NCBI GenBank assembly: GCA_043764095.1
Contig: JAYUKX010000020.1
Coordinates: 1-64,000 of the forward strand
Direction of reading: 5' to 3'
Length of the DNA stretch: 64,000 nt
From: M3007 sp043764095
GTDB taxonomy: Bacteria; Bacteroidota; Bacteroidia; Chitinophagales; Saprospiraceae
Shown here: positions 9,497-18,282 of the stretch, in pieces
Layout of the letters: every line of letters starts with the position of its first letter
Position numbering within the stretch: the stretch's first letter is position 1
Notes under the pieces: model-generated
Seen by the model: the letters and a program-made list of their open reading frames with translations, nothing else
Databases searched by the model: none
What the model was told of the DNA's origin: nothing
Made by a program: the position numbers and the translations under genes

Positions 9497-9530
9497 AGTA
9501 TGTTTGCATCACAAAATAACCGTCAATAGT

Positions 9531-10235
9531 ATGGCAGAAACGAAAGCTAATATTCTATATGTGGAAGATGACGAAAGCCTCAGTTTCGTTACTCGTGATA
9601 ACTTGGAACTCAATCACTATAATGTTACTTATTGTGATGATGGGCGAAAGGCAATGGACACCATTAAGTCGGGTGCAAGATTTGATCTTTGCATCTTGGA
9701 TGTGATGTTGCCAGAAGTAGATGGGTTTGAACTCGCAAAGGCGATCCGCGAACGCGACGATCAAGTCCCAATTATTTTCTTGTCGGCTAAGAGCATGAAA
9801 CAGGATCGTATCCACGGCTTGTCTATTGGTGCAGATGACTATATGACCAAGCCATTCAGTATTGAGGAATTATTACTCAAAATTGATATTTTTCTGCGCA
9901 GATCACGCGTATTGCCCGCCAAGGCCAAAGGCGATAAACCCGTCATTATTGGGAATTATACCTTTGATTATAAAAACTTAAGCCTGAGTACAGAAGGCTA
10001 TTCAGAAACTTTGACCCAAAAAGAAGCAGATTTGCTGAAATTACTTTTTGAGCATTGTAACCAGGTCATCAAGCGTTCCTTTATCCTCGAAACAATATGG
10101 GGAAAGGATGATTATTTCTTGGGTCGTAGTTTGGATGTGTTTATCTCGCGCCTGCGCAAATACCTCAGCATAGACGAGCGGATCAAAGTGGAAAATATCC
10201 ACGGCGTAGGTTTTAGATTTAGGGTAGAAGACTAA
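9531..10235 (+). CDS. OmpR/RprY-type response regulator
   Basis: 234 residues. The receiver domain (1-120) has the acidic pair Asp13-Asp14, phosphoacceptor Asp57 in LDVMLPE, Ser85 in the Thr/Ser position and Lys107 in TKPF. The C-terminal winged-helix DNA-binding domain (about 135-234) ends in GVGFRF. The start was taken at 9531, where the receiver begins; the longer frame overlaps murF-alr. No histidine kinase gene is adjacent, so its partner is encoded elsewhere. It resembles Bacteroidota RprY-like regulators, but the targets cannot be told from here. Confidence 0.9.
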   Translation: MAETKANILYVEDDESLSFVTRDNLELNHYNVTYCDDGRKAMDTIKSGARFDLCILDVMLPEVDGFELAKAIRERDDQVPIIFLSAKSMKQDRIHGLSIGADDYMTKPFSIEELLLKIDIFLRRSRVLPAKAKGDKPVIIGNYTFDYKNLSLSTEGYSETLTQKEADLLKLLFEHCNQVIKRSFILETIWGKDDYFLGRSLDVFISRLRKYLSIDERIKVENIHGVGFRFRVED

Positions 10236-10281
10236 GGTTATTGCAAAATAAATTTATTCATACATGTTGTTGTATGTTTTT

Positions 10282-10392
10282 CCACCACAAAGGACACAAA
10301 GTTCACAAAGACGCAGATTAGACGCTTCGCTTTTTTTTTAGAACACAGAGCGTAAACCCTACTCTTTGTGAACTTTGTGTTCTTTGTGGTGG
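10282..10392. repeat. 29-base inverted repeat (CACAAAG type)
   Basis: Arms 10282-10310 and 10364-10392 are reverse complements over 29 bases with one mismatch, which a G-U pair would tolerate. Each arm consists of CACAAAG-like blocks. The loop is 53 bases. It lies between two convergent genes together with a second hairpin at 10397-10444. It is likely a dispersed repeat that can act as a transcript-end structure. Confidence 0.75.
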
Positions 10393-10396
10393 ATAA

Positions 10397-10444
10397 AAAG
10401 GAATATCAAACTACGCCTAATTCGTTGTAGTTCGATATTCCTTT
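10397..10444. terminator. Bidirectional terminator-like hairpin
   Basis: Arms 10397-10414 and 10427-10444 pair over 18 bases with one mismatch (AAAGGAATATC ... GATATTCCTTT). A short A-rich flank on the left and T-rich flank on the right would give U-tracts in both directions. It sits 16 bases before the stop of the TonB receptor and serves the convergent response regulator and receptor genes. Confidence 0.65.
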
Positions 10445-10460
10445 GTTTCAAACACTACTT

Positions 10461-12650
10461 TTATATCCGAAGAGTAATAAAGAAATTCCTACCCGGCGCA
10501 TTGATGCCCGATGCAAAAACACGGTATTGCGTATCTAAAATATTATCAACGCCTACTTGGACCGTAAGTACTTTACCAATTTTATAGCCACCACGTACAT
10601 TGATCGTAAACCAAGACGGCATGCCATCAGCAGGGGCGTATTGCTCGTTATCTTCTCCATTCAGAAAATATTGACTAATTGGTTTTTTGCCGTTAAATAG
10701 GCAAAATAATTCCAAATCAAGCCTTTGTGCATTATACCTAACGCCTGCCTTGCCAAAAAACGGCGGAATATGATCCAATGGTGTGTCGCCGCCTTCGTCT
10801 TGCAAAATACGACCATAAGTATAACTGCCAGAAGCATAACCCATTATATGGTTAGTAATACGGAAATCAATACTAGACGTTATGCCATAAATATTTGCCA
10901 TGCGTTTATTTTGGTTGGCCAATACCCTGCTCAGTACGCCGTCATATACCACGGAATCTTGCCCATTGTACTGAAATTGATCCGTGACAAGTGCATTTCT
11001 AAAAACGGTATTCCAAATAGAAGTTTCCCATTTAATATTTTTACTGTGCTGATAAGTCCAACCAAATTCGAGGTTAAACGTTTGTTCTGGCTTCAGATCT
11101 GGATTAGGCACAATCAGGCTACCCGGTTGGGAATCGAATACCTTACCCGAATCGTCCACATTGGGCATCCTGAAACCAGAAGAAGCATTAGCCACCCAAC
11201 GCCATTTTGTACTAGGCAGCCATATTGCACCCAAATTACCTGATAAAAGTGGGCTATTTTGCTCTACTTCGCTAAATGGGAAAGGGAATAAAGTTCGATT
11301 TTCAAAAGTAGCTTTCATACTCGAAAAACCTGCCCGAACACCTTGGTTAAAGATAAAATTACCTCGGTTTTGGGTAAAAGCCGCAAACGCTGAAATATCG
11401 GACATCCTGCTGCCGCCGTCGGGGTAACGCGTACCCGTTGGAGTGCTGGTATTGTCCGCAATATTCAGGTTAAATGCTTCGGAACGCACGATATTATGTT
11501 GCGCGTCAATACCAATTTGGATCGTATTGCCTTTGTTTTGATGCACTCCAAATACAGTGGCTCCCAATACCTGCACCTTTTCAATTTGATTCTTTTGGGC
11601 GGTATTGTTAAACCTGCGCGAAACTCGACTTTCTTCAATATCTTGACCACTGAATATGGCTTTGATTCCATTATTGAACCATCCTTTTTCTTTGATACTT
11701 AATTGGTACGATGCCATGGCGCGTTTTTGTGGACCATAATACCATTCCGCAAAACGCAAACCTACGCCATTGCTTCCAGGGTCGGTCATACGGTCGTAAC
11801 GTGGAATATTAGTGGAACTCGTCCATTGTATGTTAAGGGTGTGTTCTACATTGTTACTTTGCTTATAGACGATCTTTTCCAATACATTATATTGCTTGTA
11901 ACCCGTGTTTTTTTGGAGGTGAGGGTCAGCGTTGTTGAATAAGGAGTCTTTGCCATTAACACGTTCTACATATTGATTTCTAAGGCCAAAAAGTGGTGCG
12001 CTACCTTCTTTTTTGCCCATTTTTAGGTCGCCAAAATCATTATATGTAAAGGAAGTTAAAGCCGCTAGTTTATGACCACCAATATTAAAATTGATATTCG
12101 TTGACTTTTCCTGATTAACAGTGCTATAACGAACAAATCCACCTAAATCAATATTTACTGATCCAGCCATGTTGCTCAAGGAGGGTCGTTTGGTAAAAAA
12201 GCAAATAGCGCCTCCCAGTGCATCCGAACCATAAACAGTGGAGGCTGGTCCAAACAATACTTCCACCCTTTCCAGCATATTATTGTCCACGGAAATGATA
12301 TTTTGTAGGTGCCCTGCTCGGTAAATGGCATTGTTCATCCGAACTCCATCTACGACCAACAATATCCTACTGGCCTCAAATCCCCTTAAAACCGGACTAC
12401 CTCCGCCCTGTTGGCTGCGCTGCACAAATACGCCGCCATTGTTTTGCAATAAATCCGCAGTGGTTTGAGCATTTAATCGCTCGATTGTGGCTTGGGGAAT
12501 TACTTGCACCGATTGCGCTACTGCTGTTCTGCTCTGCGCTGTTCGGGTAGCAGAAATGACAGTGGTATGGAGATTTACAGACAAAGTATCCTGTGCTTGA
12601 AGTGTTGTAATGAATCCAAGTAAATATATAAAAATAATAATTTTTTTCAT
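10461..12650 (-). CDS. TonB-dependent receptor, haem/haemoglobin type
   Basis: 729 residues from the ATG at 12648-12650, where a typical signal peptide (MKKIIIFIYLL..., cut after LQAQ) begins. The plug domain (about 30-160) has the conserved ADLLQNNGGVFVQ, PVLRGFEASRILLVVDGVRMN and GSDALGGAI segments. It is followed by a 22-strand-type barrel ending in an aromatic-rich strand (FFITLRI). FRMPN and PNPDLKPE in the barrel correspond to the FRAP and NPNL boxes of haem/haemoglobin receptors. No carboxypeptidase-like N-terminal extension is present, so it is not a SusC-type protein. It imports haem or a siderophore-like ligand with TonB energy; the precise ligand is an inference. Confidence 0.88.
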   Translation of the reverse strand: MKKIIIFIYLLGFITTLQAQDTLSVNLHTTVISATRTAQSRTAVAQSVQVIPQATIERLNAQTTADLLQNNGGVFVQRSQQGGGSPVLRGFEASRILLVVDGVRMNNAIYRAGHLQNIISVDNNMLERVEVLFGPASTVYGSDALGGAICFFTKRPSLSNMAGSVNIDLGGFVRYSTVNQEKSTNINFNIGGHKLAALTSFTYNDFGDLKMGKKEGSAPLFGLRNQYVERVNGKDSLFNNADPHLQKNTGYKQYNVLEKIVYKQSNNVEHTLNIQWTSSTNIPRYDRMTDPGSNGVGLRFAEWYYGPQKRAMASYQLSIKEKGWFNNGIKAIFSGQDIEESRVSRRFNNTAQKNQIEKVQVLGATVFGVHQNKGNTIQIGIDAQHNIVRSEAFNLNIADNTSTPTGTRYPDGGSRMSDISAFAAFTQNRGNFIFNQGVRAGFSSMKATFENRTLFPFPFSEVEQNSPLLSGNLGAIWLPSTKWRWVANASSGFRMPNVDDSGKVFDSQPGSLIVPNPDLKPEQTFNLEFGWTYQHSKNIKWETSIWNTVFRNALVTDQFQYNGQDSVVYDGVLSRVLANQNKRMANIYGITSSIDFRITNHIMGYASGSYTYGRILQDEGGDTPLDHIPPFFGKAGVRYNAQRLDLELFCLFNGKKPISQYFLNGEDNEQYAPADGMPSWFTINVRGGYKIGKVLTVQVGVDNILDTQYRVFASGINAPGRNFFITLRI

Positions 12651-12832
12651 GTGTGATAATTGCATAGCGAATTTCTTTTTTGACATATTCGTCAAAAAAG
12701 AAAAGCATTAAAAGAAAATTAGTGGTTTAAAATGGATTATTCGCCCCCATATCATTTATGATATAGTATCTATTGAGGACTAAATACACTGTAAATTAAA
12801 TTTTTTTAGGATTCCAATCTATCACTTTCAGG

Positions 12833-13036
12833 TAACTATCCAGCCGCTTCCAAATTCCCCGTAGGGAATGTATGTTTATCGGCTATTGTAGTATGATTTC
12901 ATACTAATCCCGTAGGGATTACATGTAAAAAAGTACATAAATTACATATAATCCCTACGGGATTAGCGTAAAAACCACATTTCGATCTCTATAAACATGT
13001 ATTCCCTACGGGAATTTTTAGGCGACTGGATAGTTA
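12833..13036. repeat. 204-bp nested palindromic element (TCCCTACGGGA type)
   Basis: The ends TAACTATCCAG (12833-) and CTGGATAGTTA (-13036) are exact reverse complements. Moving inward, four copies of a CCCGTAGGGA/TCCCTACGGG palindrome are arranged in two nested inverted pairs, with TAATCCCGTAGGGATTACAT facing its complement in the centre. The whole can fold into one long arm with side hairpins. It fills most of the otherwise gene-free 12651-13060 stretch and encodes nothing. It is interpreted as a non-autonomous REP/MITE-like repeat. Confidence 0.8.
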
Positions 13037-13060
13037 CAAAAAAACTTATTTTACAATGTA

Positions 13061-13588
13061 CTAAGCAACCCACGGTGGCAAACCCCTCGTATCGCTAAAG
13101 GAACTCGACCAAAATTCAATCCAGAGCGGATATTTTATCTTGGAGCATTTATCCGTAATTATAGTAAAATGCGGTGCCAAATCTTGTGGCACTAAAAAAG
13201 GAATATTAAAAAGTTGGAATATCTCCACACGTGCGGAATGGTGCGTCGATGGCTCGTCTTTTTGGTAAAAAAAACGATGGCCAAGCGCCAAAAGGCGTTC
13301 TTCTTTATGGTCTCTTACAACGACCAATTGTATCGAATCTCCTTGTATTTTGGAGGAACGCACATCATACATTAACCCCAAAAGTCGGATTTCTTTTTTG
13401 TCTATACGTGCTGATTTCCAATCGTTTATAGAAAGAGTAATGGTAGTTGTTTCCGCTGTTTCATTCCTAAAATGCCGCCCGATATATTGAATACTGCTTA
13501 TTTGGTATTCCCAAATAACAGGTAATACAGCCCACTGTACCACTACAATGAGCAATAAATAGGACGGTATTTTTTTTAATGAGATCAT
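13061..13588 (-). CDS. Membrane-anchored protein of unknown function, downstream of mnmA
   Basis: 175 residues from the ATG at 13586-13588, which lies 4 bases after the mnmA stop and suggests translational coupling. The N-terminus has one strong hydrophobic segment (about residues 6-24, PSYLLLIVVVQWAVLPVIW), so the protein is probably anchored in the inner membrane with the remainder outside the cytoplasm. That part is mixed strand/helix with no motif I recognise. A longer frame would overlap mnmA. The sequence gives no function; co-transcription with a tRNA-modifying enzyme may be only positional. Confidence 0.7.
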   Translation of the reverse strand: MISLKKIPSYLLLIVVVQWAVLPVIWEYQISSIQYIGRHFRNETAETTTITLSINDWKSARIDKKEIRLLGLMYDVRSSKIQGDSIQLVVVRDHKEERLLALGHRFFYQKDEPSTHHSARVEIFQLFNIPFLVPQDLAPHFTIITDKCSKIKYPLWIEFWSSSFSDTRGLPPWVA

Positions 13589-13592
13589 CTGA

Positions 13593-14696
13593 TCAAAAAA
13601 TGCCCCCTCCTTGAATGATACCGCCACCTACTACATCGTCGCCCTCATAAAAAACGGCACTTTGACCCGGCGCAATCCCTTTTACATTGGCATGGAACTC
13701 CACCGAAATATCCTTCCCTACTGGAGATATAGTCGCCATTGTACCGGAGTCGCGGTAGCGTACTTTAGTCACGGTTTCGATACCTGATGGTGGCAAATTG
13801 GCGTATTTCATCATGTTGGCTTTGCCCACCATCATGCCATTGCGGATCAGGTCATCTTCGCGGCCTAGTACAACGGTATTGGTATCGGGGCGAATTTCGG
13901 TCACAAACATAGGCTCGCCTAAAGCAATACCCAGCCCTTTGCGTTGGCCTACGGTATAAAATGGGTATCCTTCGTGTTTTCCAAGTACTTTTCCTTCGTT
14001 ATTTACAAAGTTGCCCCCGCGTACCATGTCGTCCAGTCCATCTACCCTGCGGCGCAAAAAGCCTCGGTAGTCGTTATCGGGTACAAAGCAGATTTCATAG
14101 CTTTCTGCTTTTTTACTCAGTTCGTCGTACCCTCTTTCGGCGGCCATTTGGCGTACTTCTGGTTTCGTATATGCTCCTAATGGCATACGTGTGCGGTTCA
14201 GGCACTCTTGGCTGAGGCCCCAAAGGACATACGACTGGTCTTTATGCCGGTCGGTGGCACGAGTGATGTATTTACGTCCGTCCAATTCATTGATAATGCC
14301 ATAGTGTCCAGTGGCAATAAATTGGCAATCGAGCATATCTGCACGCCTGAGCAGGCTATTCCATTTGATATGCGTATTGCACAGTACGCAGGGGTTTGGT
14401 GTTCGCCCTGCCATATATTCATCTACAAAATTATCGATCACGTAATCGCCAAATTCTTCGCGAATATCCACAATAAAGTGGTGGAATCCAAGGCGTACCG
14501 CTACCTGACGCGCATCATTGATACTGTCAAGTGAGCAACAACCTGTTTCTTTTTTTGATCCGCCCGCAGTGGCATAGTCCCAGGTTTTCATAGTGATTCC
14601 AATCACTTCCCACCCTTCTTCATGCAACATAATTGCTGCTACTGTTGAATCTATACCGCCCGACATGGCGACCAATGCTTTTCCGTGCTTCGACAT
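13593..14696 (-). CDS. mnmA: tRNA-specific 2-thiouridylase MnmA
   Basis: 367 residues, the normal family length. The N-terminal PP-loop is MSGGIDST (11-18). The catalytic cysteines are Cys103 in NPCVLCN and Cys203 in YEICFVPD, matching Cys102 and Cys199 of the E. coli enzyme. ATGHYG and the C-terminal beta-barrel (FYTVGQRKGLGI, then PGQSAVFYEGD) are present. It thiolates U34 of tRNA-Lys, -Glu and -Gln using sulfur passed from a cysteine desulfurase relay. It is followed after 4 bases by the small membrane-protein gene, so it heads a two-gene operon. Confidence 0.96.
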   Translation of the reverse strand: MSKHGKALVAMSGGIDSTVAAIMLHEEGWEVIGITMKTWDYATAGGSKKETGCCSLDSINDARQVAVRLGFHHFIVDIREEFGDYVIDNFVDEYMAGRTPNPCVLCNTHIKWNSLLRRADMLDCQFIATGHYGIINELDGRKYITRATDRHKDQSYVLWGLSQECLNRTRMPLGAYTKPEVRQMAAERGYDELSKKAESYEICFVPDNDYRGFLRRRVDGLDDMVRGGNFVNNEGKVLGKHEGYPFYTVGQRKGLGIALGEPMFVTEIRPDTNTVVLGREDDLIRNGMMVGKANMMKYANLPPSGIETVTKVRYRDSGTMATISPVGKDISVEFHANVKGIAPGQSAVFYEGDDVVGGGIIQGGGIF

Positions 14697-14772
14697 TTTA
14701 ATAGTTTTGAATAGTAAATTTTGTTTTTTTTAGGGCGCAATGTATCATGTCTATTATTGCTTTCTCGTTCAT

Positions 14773-14936
14773 TAGACTTGTTGCGGTGGGAGCGGTCGAG
14801 CCATGAAATTAGAGATTTTTGGGCTGATTGAGGCTTATTTTTGAGTTCGTAGCAGCGCTACGGACGAGAAAATAGCCGAAAAGCAGCCCAAAAAGATCAA
14901 TTTCTGGCCGGATGGTCTCCCACCGCAACAAGTCTA
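14773..14936. repeat. 164-bp element with 20-bp perfect terminal inverted repeats
   Basis: The ends TAGACTTGTTGCGGTGGGAG (14773-14792) and its exact complement (14917-14936) bound the element. Inside, a GAAATTAGAGATTTTTGGGCTG-like arm pairs imperfectly with CAGCCCAAAAAGATCAATTTC, and the apex holds a small perfect hairpin, CGTAGCAGCGCTACG. The design (short, AT-flanked, terminal repeats, non-coding) is that of a MITE. It lies between mnmA and the thioredoxin-like gene, ending 10 bases before the latter's stop codon. Confidence 0.8.
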
Positions 14937-14945
14937 TTAACAAAA

Positions 14946-16097
14946 CTAACCCTTTTCTAGTTCATTCAGGAGCAATTGGGTTTGAGAATAGTCTTCTCCT
15001 GATGCTTTGGCAAGTTCGATGGCTTTTTTCGCATTGGTGATAGCATCTTTCTTTTTTCCCAATTTTGCTTGTATGGCTGCTACCGTATCGGTATTAGCGT
15101 AAGACTGGAACAGTTGTACCGATTTTTCAGCCCATTTCAGGGCATTTTTCAGGTATTTTTTATCGCTGGTATTTTTGTAAAAAATCCATGCCACCTCGTT
15201 GAGTTCGTCGGGATTATCGGAACTGTATTTTTGATAATATTCAGTGGCTGCATTGAGGTAGCCCGGAACATCCTCGCGGTTTCGGTTCCAAGTCATTTTG
15301 AATTGAGCGGCTCTTTGTGCGCCATCATCGGGGAAAGTAGAACGCACCAATTTTTCGGTTTCGGGCCAAGTGAGTTCGGGATTTAGCATTAAGTGTTGGT
15401 CAAAAATACCTTGAATCCGTGCATCAATATGTTCTTGTCCGTATTTGTTATCAAAAGCCGCCCGATGTGTTACGAGGTATTTAAAAGCAGGGGCAAGCGC
15501 ATCATCTGAATAACGTGCAATGATGTCCATATTGCGTTCCGTGCTAAAATCAGTTTGGGTCGCTAGAAATTTATTAGCAACAATGCCCGATTGAGGGTCG
15601 TAAGCAGCCGCAAGTGCCTCAAGATAACGCGATAAAAATTCGGGTTGGCGGTTACCGGACGCGTATTGTTTGTCCATTGCCCCAATTTGTTTTTCGGGGT
15701 TATTGGCATTTTGCCCAAGTTCGATCAATTGTGTTGGCGTATGAAACCCGACTGCTTTATGTACCAATTCGCCTGTACTATTGACAAATAATAGGGTAGG
15801 GTAGCTGGCAATGGTATATTGTTGGGCAAGCGCAATGCCTTCCCCTTTCTCCATGTCCATTTTTACATTGATAAAATGCTTGTTAAAATAAGCCCCAACC
15901 GCCGAGTCTGGGAATGTATTGCGCGATAGCATTTTGCAGGGGCCGCACCAAGTTGTAAACGCGTCCACAAAAACAAGTTTGCCTTCTTTTTTCGACATTT
16001 CCAAAGCCGTAGCCCATTCGCCGTGTTCAAACGAAATACCCTGCGCAGGTGCGATACAAGGAATGATCCATAAGATGATGATTAATATTTTTTTCAT
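14946..16097 (-). CDS. Periplasmic thioredoxin-fold protein with helical repeat C-terminus
   Basis: 383 residues with a signal peptide (MKKILIIILWIIPCIAPAQ). The thioredoxin-like domain (about 20-140) has the redox motif WCGPCK (Cys51, Cys54) and the cis-proline segment SYPTLLF. The remaining ~240 residues are helical, with TPR-like pairs near the C-terminus (YKNTSDKKYLKNALKWAEKSV and following). This layout is common in Bacteroidota envelope proteins that reduce or isomerise disulfides, or serve as adaptors. The partner is unknown. A TAACTTTG -7 box lies 25 bases upstream of the start. Confidence 0.85.
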   Translation of the reverse strand: MKKILIIILWIIPCIAPAQGISFEHGEWATALEMSKKEGKLVFVDAFTTWCGPCKMLSRNTFPDSAVGAYFNKHFINVKMDMEKGEGIALAQQYTIASYPTLLFVNSTGELVHKAVGFHTPTQLIELGQNANNPEKQIGAMDKQYASGNRQPEFLSRYLEALAAAYDPQSGIVANKFLATQTDFSTERNMDIIARYSDDALAPAFKYLVTHRAAFDNKYGQEHIDARIQGIFDQHLMLNPELTWPETEKLVRSTFPDDGAQRAAQFKMTWNRNREDVPGYLNAATEYYQKYSSDNPDELNEVAWIFYKNTSDKKYLKNALKWAEKSVQLFQSYANTDTVAAIQAKLGKKKDAITNAKKAIELAKASGEDYSQTQLLLNELEKG

Positions 16098-16121
16098 AGT
16101 ACCTTTGTTGCGTTAAGTGGG

Positions 16122-16129
16122 CAAAGTTA
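16122..16129 (-). promoter_or_regulatory. -7 box for the thioredoxin-like gene
   Basis: On the minus strand this reads TAACTTTG, a perfect TAnnTTTG match, 25 bases before the ATG at 16097. No convincing TTTG -33 box accompanies it. Confidence 0.6.
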
Positions 16130-16320
16130 CGGCTTTAAATTGAAATGATAGTTCTGCTAAAAAAACTGTCTGTTTGTCATTGCTTAATTTAATGGATATG
16201 CCAATAATGGTTTTTTCCTAAGTGTTTGAAAATCAATAATTACAGTTCATTCGGATAATAATTTGATGTTAATGTTCGTTTAATTATTCAAATAAATCGA
16301 TCAATCTGTCAAGAATATTA

Positions 16321-16349
16321 TTGGTTTTTCCTAAATAATTGAAACTTTG
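16321..16349 (+). promoter_or_regulatory. Possible promoter for the muconolactone-isomerase-like gene
   Basis: TTG at 16321-16323, 18 bases, then AAACTTTG at 16342-16349 (one mismatch to TAnnTTTG). The rest of the 16130-16444 gap is AT-rich, and I see no gene, repeat or RNA in it. The leader would be about 90 bases. Confidence 0.4.
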
Positions 16350-16444
16350 CACGATTATTGCTGTCTAATACTCGAATTACCAAATATTAATCATTTTTGA
16401 TTTTGTGATTTTTTACTTCACAAAACTTTATTAGGAAAAAAATA

Positions 16445-16753
16445 ATGGAGCAAACCAATATGCAATTCATGGTAGATTTTACCATGCCAAAGGAATTACC
16501 CGATGAATTTGTGGGGTTAATTCCGCGCCAACGATCAGCCGTTAATAAATTAATGAATGACGGCAAATTGTTGAATTACGCACTTGCACTGGAACATGGT
16601 AAACTATGGGCCGTATTTTCCGTTGAATCAGAATCGGAGTTACTGGATATCGTTTATGGTCTTCCATTAACCGAATTTATGAAGGTTCGGATTTCTGAAT
16701 TGACTTTTTTCAATGCTCAACAGCCCTTTAGAGCAACTTTTTCGGTGAATTAG
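16445..16753 (+). CDS. Muconolactone-isomerase-like small protein
   Basis: 102 residues with the layout of the ferredoxin-like muconolactone isomerase/YciI group: MQFMVDFTMP, a helix with RQRSAVNKLMNDGKL, then LWAVFSVESESELLDIVYGLPL. No catalytic residues can be assigned with certainty, and no aromatic degradation genes are nearby. A small-molecule binding or stress-related role is as likely as isomerase activity. It appears to be a single gene with its own promoter, and a weak terminator-like hairpin follows. Confidence 0.7.
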   Translation: MEQTNMQFMVDFTMPKELPDEFVGLIPRQRSAVNKLMNDGKLLNYALALEHGKLWAVFSVESESELLDIVYGLPLTEFMKVRISELTFFNAQQPFRATFSVN

Positions 16754-16800
16754 TACCTTTCCCCAACCTGAAATATTATTTCCACGTAATGGTATTGTAT

Positions 16801-16825
16801 CCTGCTTTTGAGCGGGTTTTTATTT
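16801..16825 (+). terminator. Weak intrinsic terminator
   Basis: CCTGC (16801-16805) pairs with GCGGG (16812-16816) with one G-U pair, followed by GTTTTTATTT-type sequence. The stem is only 5 bases. Its position about 50 bases after the stop of the preceding gene supports the reading. Confidence 0.45.
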
Positions 16826-16855
16826 AATATTTCATCATTTAACAAACTCATTTCA

Positions 16856-17257
16856 ATGACTCGTTTTATTCTTTACTCAGCTGCTGCCATGCTGCTCGCC
16901 TTTGCTTCTTGTAAAAAAGAAGACGCTACACCCGATAACTGTTACGAAACTCAATTGACTGGAATTTATAATTCAGTAATAGGTACTACGCAGGCACCGG
17001 GCCAAACTACAACCCAAGAATTGACTGATGCAGAAAGTTTTCTTACTATTGTTGGTACAAGTTGCAATGTTGTGAAAATTGGAATAGGTAGTACTATTGG
17101 TGGCTTTGAAGCAGATTGTTCTTCAAATGGCACTACTTTAACTGGTGCAAGTGCAGATAGTAATAGTACTTATTCGTACGATACTGTAACCAAAAAAATA
17201 ACGATAAAGTATGTTTTATCTAGTGGTATTACTTATAATATTACTGCTAAAAAATAA
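16856..17257 (+). CDS. Small lipoprotein of unknown function
   Basis: 133 residues from the ATG at 16856. The N-terminus (MTRFILYSAAAMLLAFASC) is a clear lipoprotein signal peptide with lipobox FASC and Cys19. The mature part is about 110 residues, rich in Thr, Ser and Gly, with paired cysteines and alternating beta-strand character (GTSCNVVKIGIGSTIGGFEADC). This suggests a small beta-sandwich exposed on the membrane. I recognise no family. It is flanked by terminators on both sides and so is probably transcribed alone. Confidence 0.75.
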   Translation: MTRFILYSAAAMLLAFASCKKEDATPDNCYETQLTGIYNSVIGTTQAPGQTTTQELTDAESFLTIVGTSCNVVKIGIGSTIGGFEADCSSNGTTLTGASADSNSTYSYDTVTKKITIKYVLSSGITYNITAKK

Positions 17258-17302
17258 ACGCATCAATTCGTTGGATTCAATCAACTATTGAACTGATATA
17301 GG

Positions 17303-17332
17303 GGCTGAGGGGGAAACCTTTCAGCCTTTTTT
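17303..17332 (+). terminator. Intrinsic terminator after the small lipoprotein
   Basis: GGCTGA (17303-17308) pairs with TCAGCC (17321-17326), extended by G/C-rich bases, and is followed by six Ts. Standard stem plus U-tract, 46 bases after the stop codon. Confidence 0.75.
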
Positions 17333-17447
17333 ATTTGGTTTGGTGTTTCTAAAAGTAGATACTTAAACAAATTAAGCAGGTTTGCGTTTAAATGAAACTT
17401 ACCATGATCGGCTAAATTAGGACTATCAGAATAACACAAAAATAAAC

Positions 17448-18242
17448 ATGAACGAGCACTTAGACAACATTAAAAGTAGGATTGAGCCTTTACGGCAGCA
17501 AATTATTAGTCATAAAGTATATTCAGCGATTAAAGATATTGAAGACCTGAAGATTTTTATGCAATATCATGTTTTTGCAGTTTGGGACTTTATGTCTTTG
17601 TTAAAGTCCCTGCAAAATAACCTAACTTGTACTTCTATTCCTTGGTTTCCCAAAGGCTCTGCTGAAACGAGGCAACTCATTAACGAAATTGTCGCTGGGG
17701 AGGAATCAGATGTTGATAGCTTTGGCAATATAAAAAGTCATTTTGAACTTTACCTAGATGCAATGCAGCAGTGCGGAGCAGATACGGCTCAAATTGAACT
17801 GTTTATTGCAACATTGAAAGAAACCGGAGATTTTAATGCATCTTTTATCATTGCAGGGGTGCCAGCAGAGGCACGAGAATTTGTGGAGTTTACCTTTGAG
17901 ATTATCCATAGCAATAAAGATTATTTACAATCAGCCATCTTTACCTTTGGCAGAGAAGATCTAATTCCGGGGATGTTTATCTCAATGGTCAATGACATCC
18001 ATCAAAATTTTCCAGATAATATTTCTATTTTCAAATATTACCTTGAAAGACATATTGAAGTAGATGGCGATCATCATAGCCACCTTGCATTACAAATGAC
18101 ATCAAATTTATGTGGTGGCAACGAACAATTCTGGGCAGCAGCGGAACAAGTAACGATTGAATCTTTACAAAAACGCATAAATCTTTGGGATGGCGCTTAC
18201 CAGCAAATATTAAACAGAGTAACGCATGGGCAAATGGCTTAA
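17448..18242 (+). CDS. DUF3050 (haem-oxygenase-like) protein
   Basis: 264 residues, predicted all-helical and soluble, with the family hallmark FMQYHVFAVWDFMSLLK at about 37-53, EIVAGEESD near 80-90 and EVDGDHHSHLALQM near 203-216. These conserved His, Glu and Asp residues lie where haem-oxygenase-like di-metal or haem proteins place their ligands. DUF3050 proteins have no settled function. The sequence supports a metal-dependent haem-oxygenase-like fold; the reaction is not known. Single gene between terminators. Confidence 0.82.
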   Translation: MNEHLDNIKSRIEPLRQQIISHKVYSAIKDIEDLKIFMQYHVFAVWDFMSLLKSLQNNLTCTSIPWFPKGSAETRQLINEIVAGEESDVDSFGNIKSHFELYLDAMQQCGADTAQIELFIATLKETGDFNASFIIAGVPAEAREFVEFTFEIIHSNKDYLQSAIFTFGREDLIPGMFISMVNDIHQNFPDNISIFKYYLERHIEVDGDHHSHLALQMTSNLCGGNEQFWAAAEQVTIESLQKRINLWDGAYQQILNRVTHGQMA

Positions 18243-18282
18243 TGGTATTTTGTTGATGGGTTAATCAAGTCGTTTTGATCCC

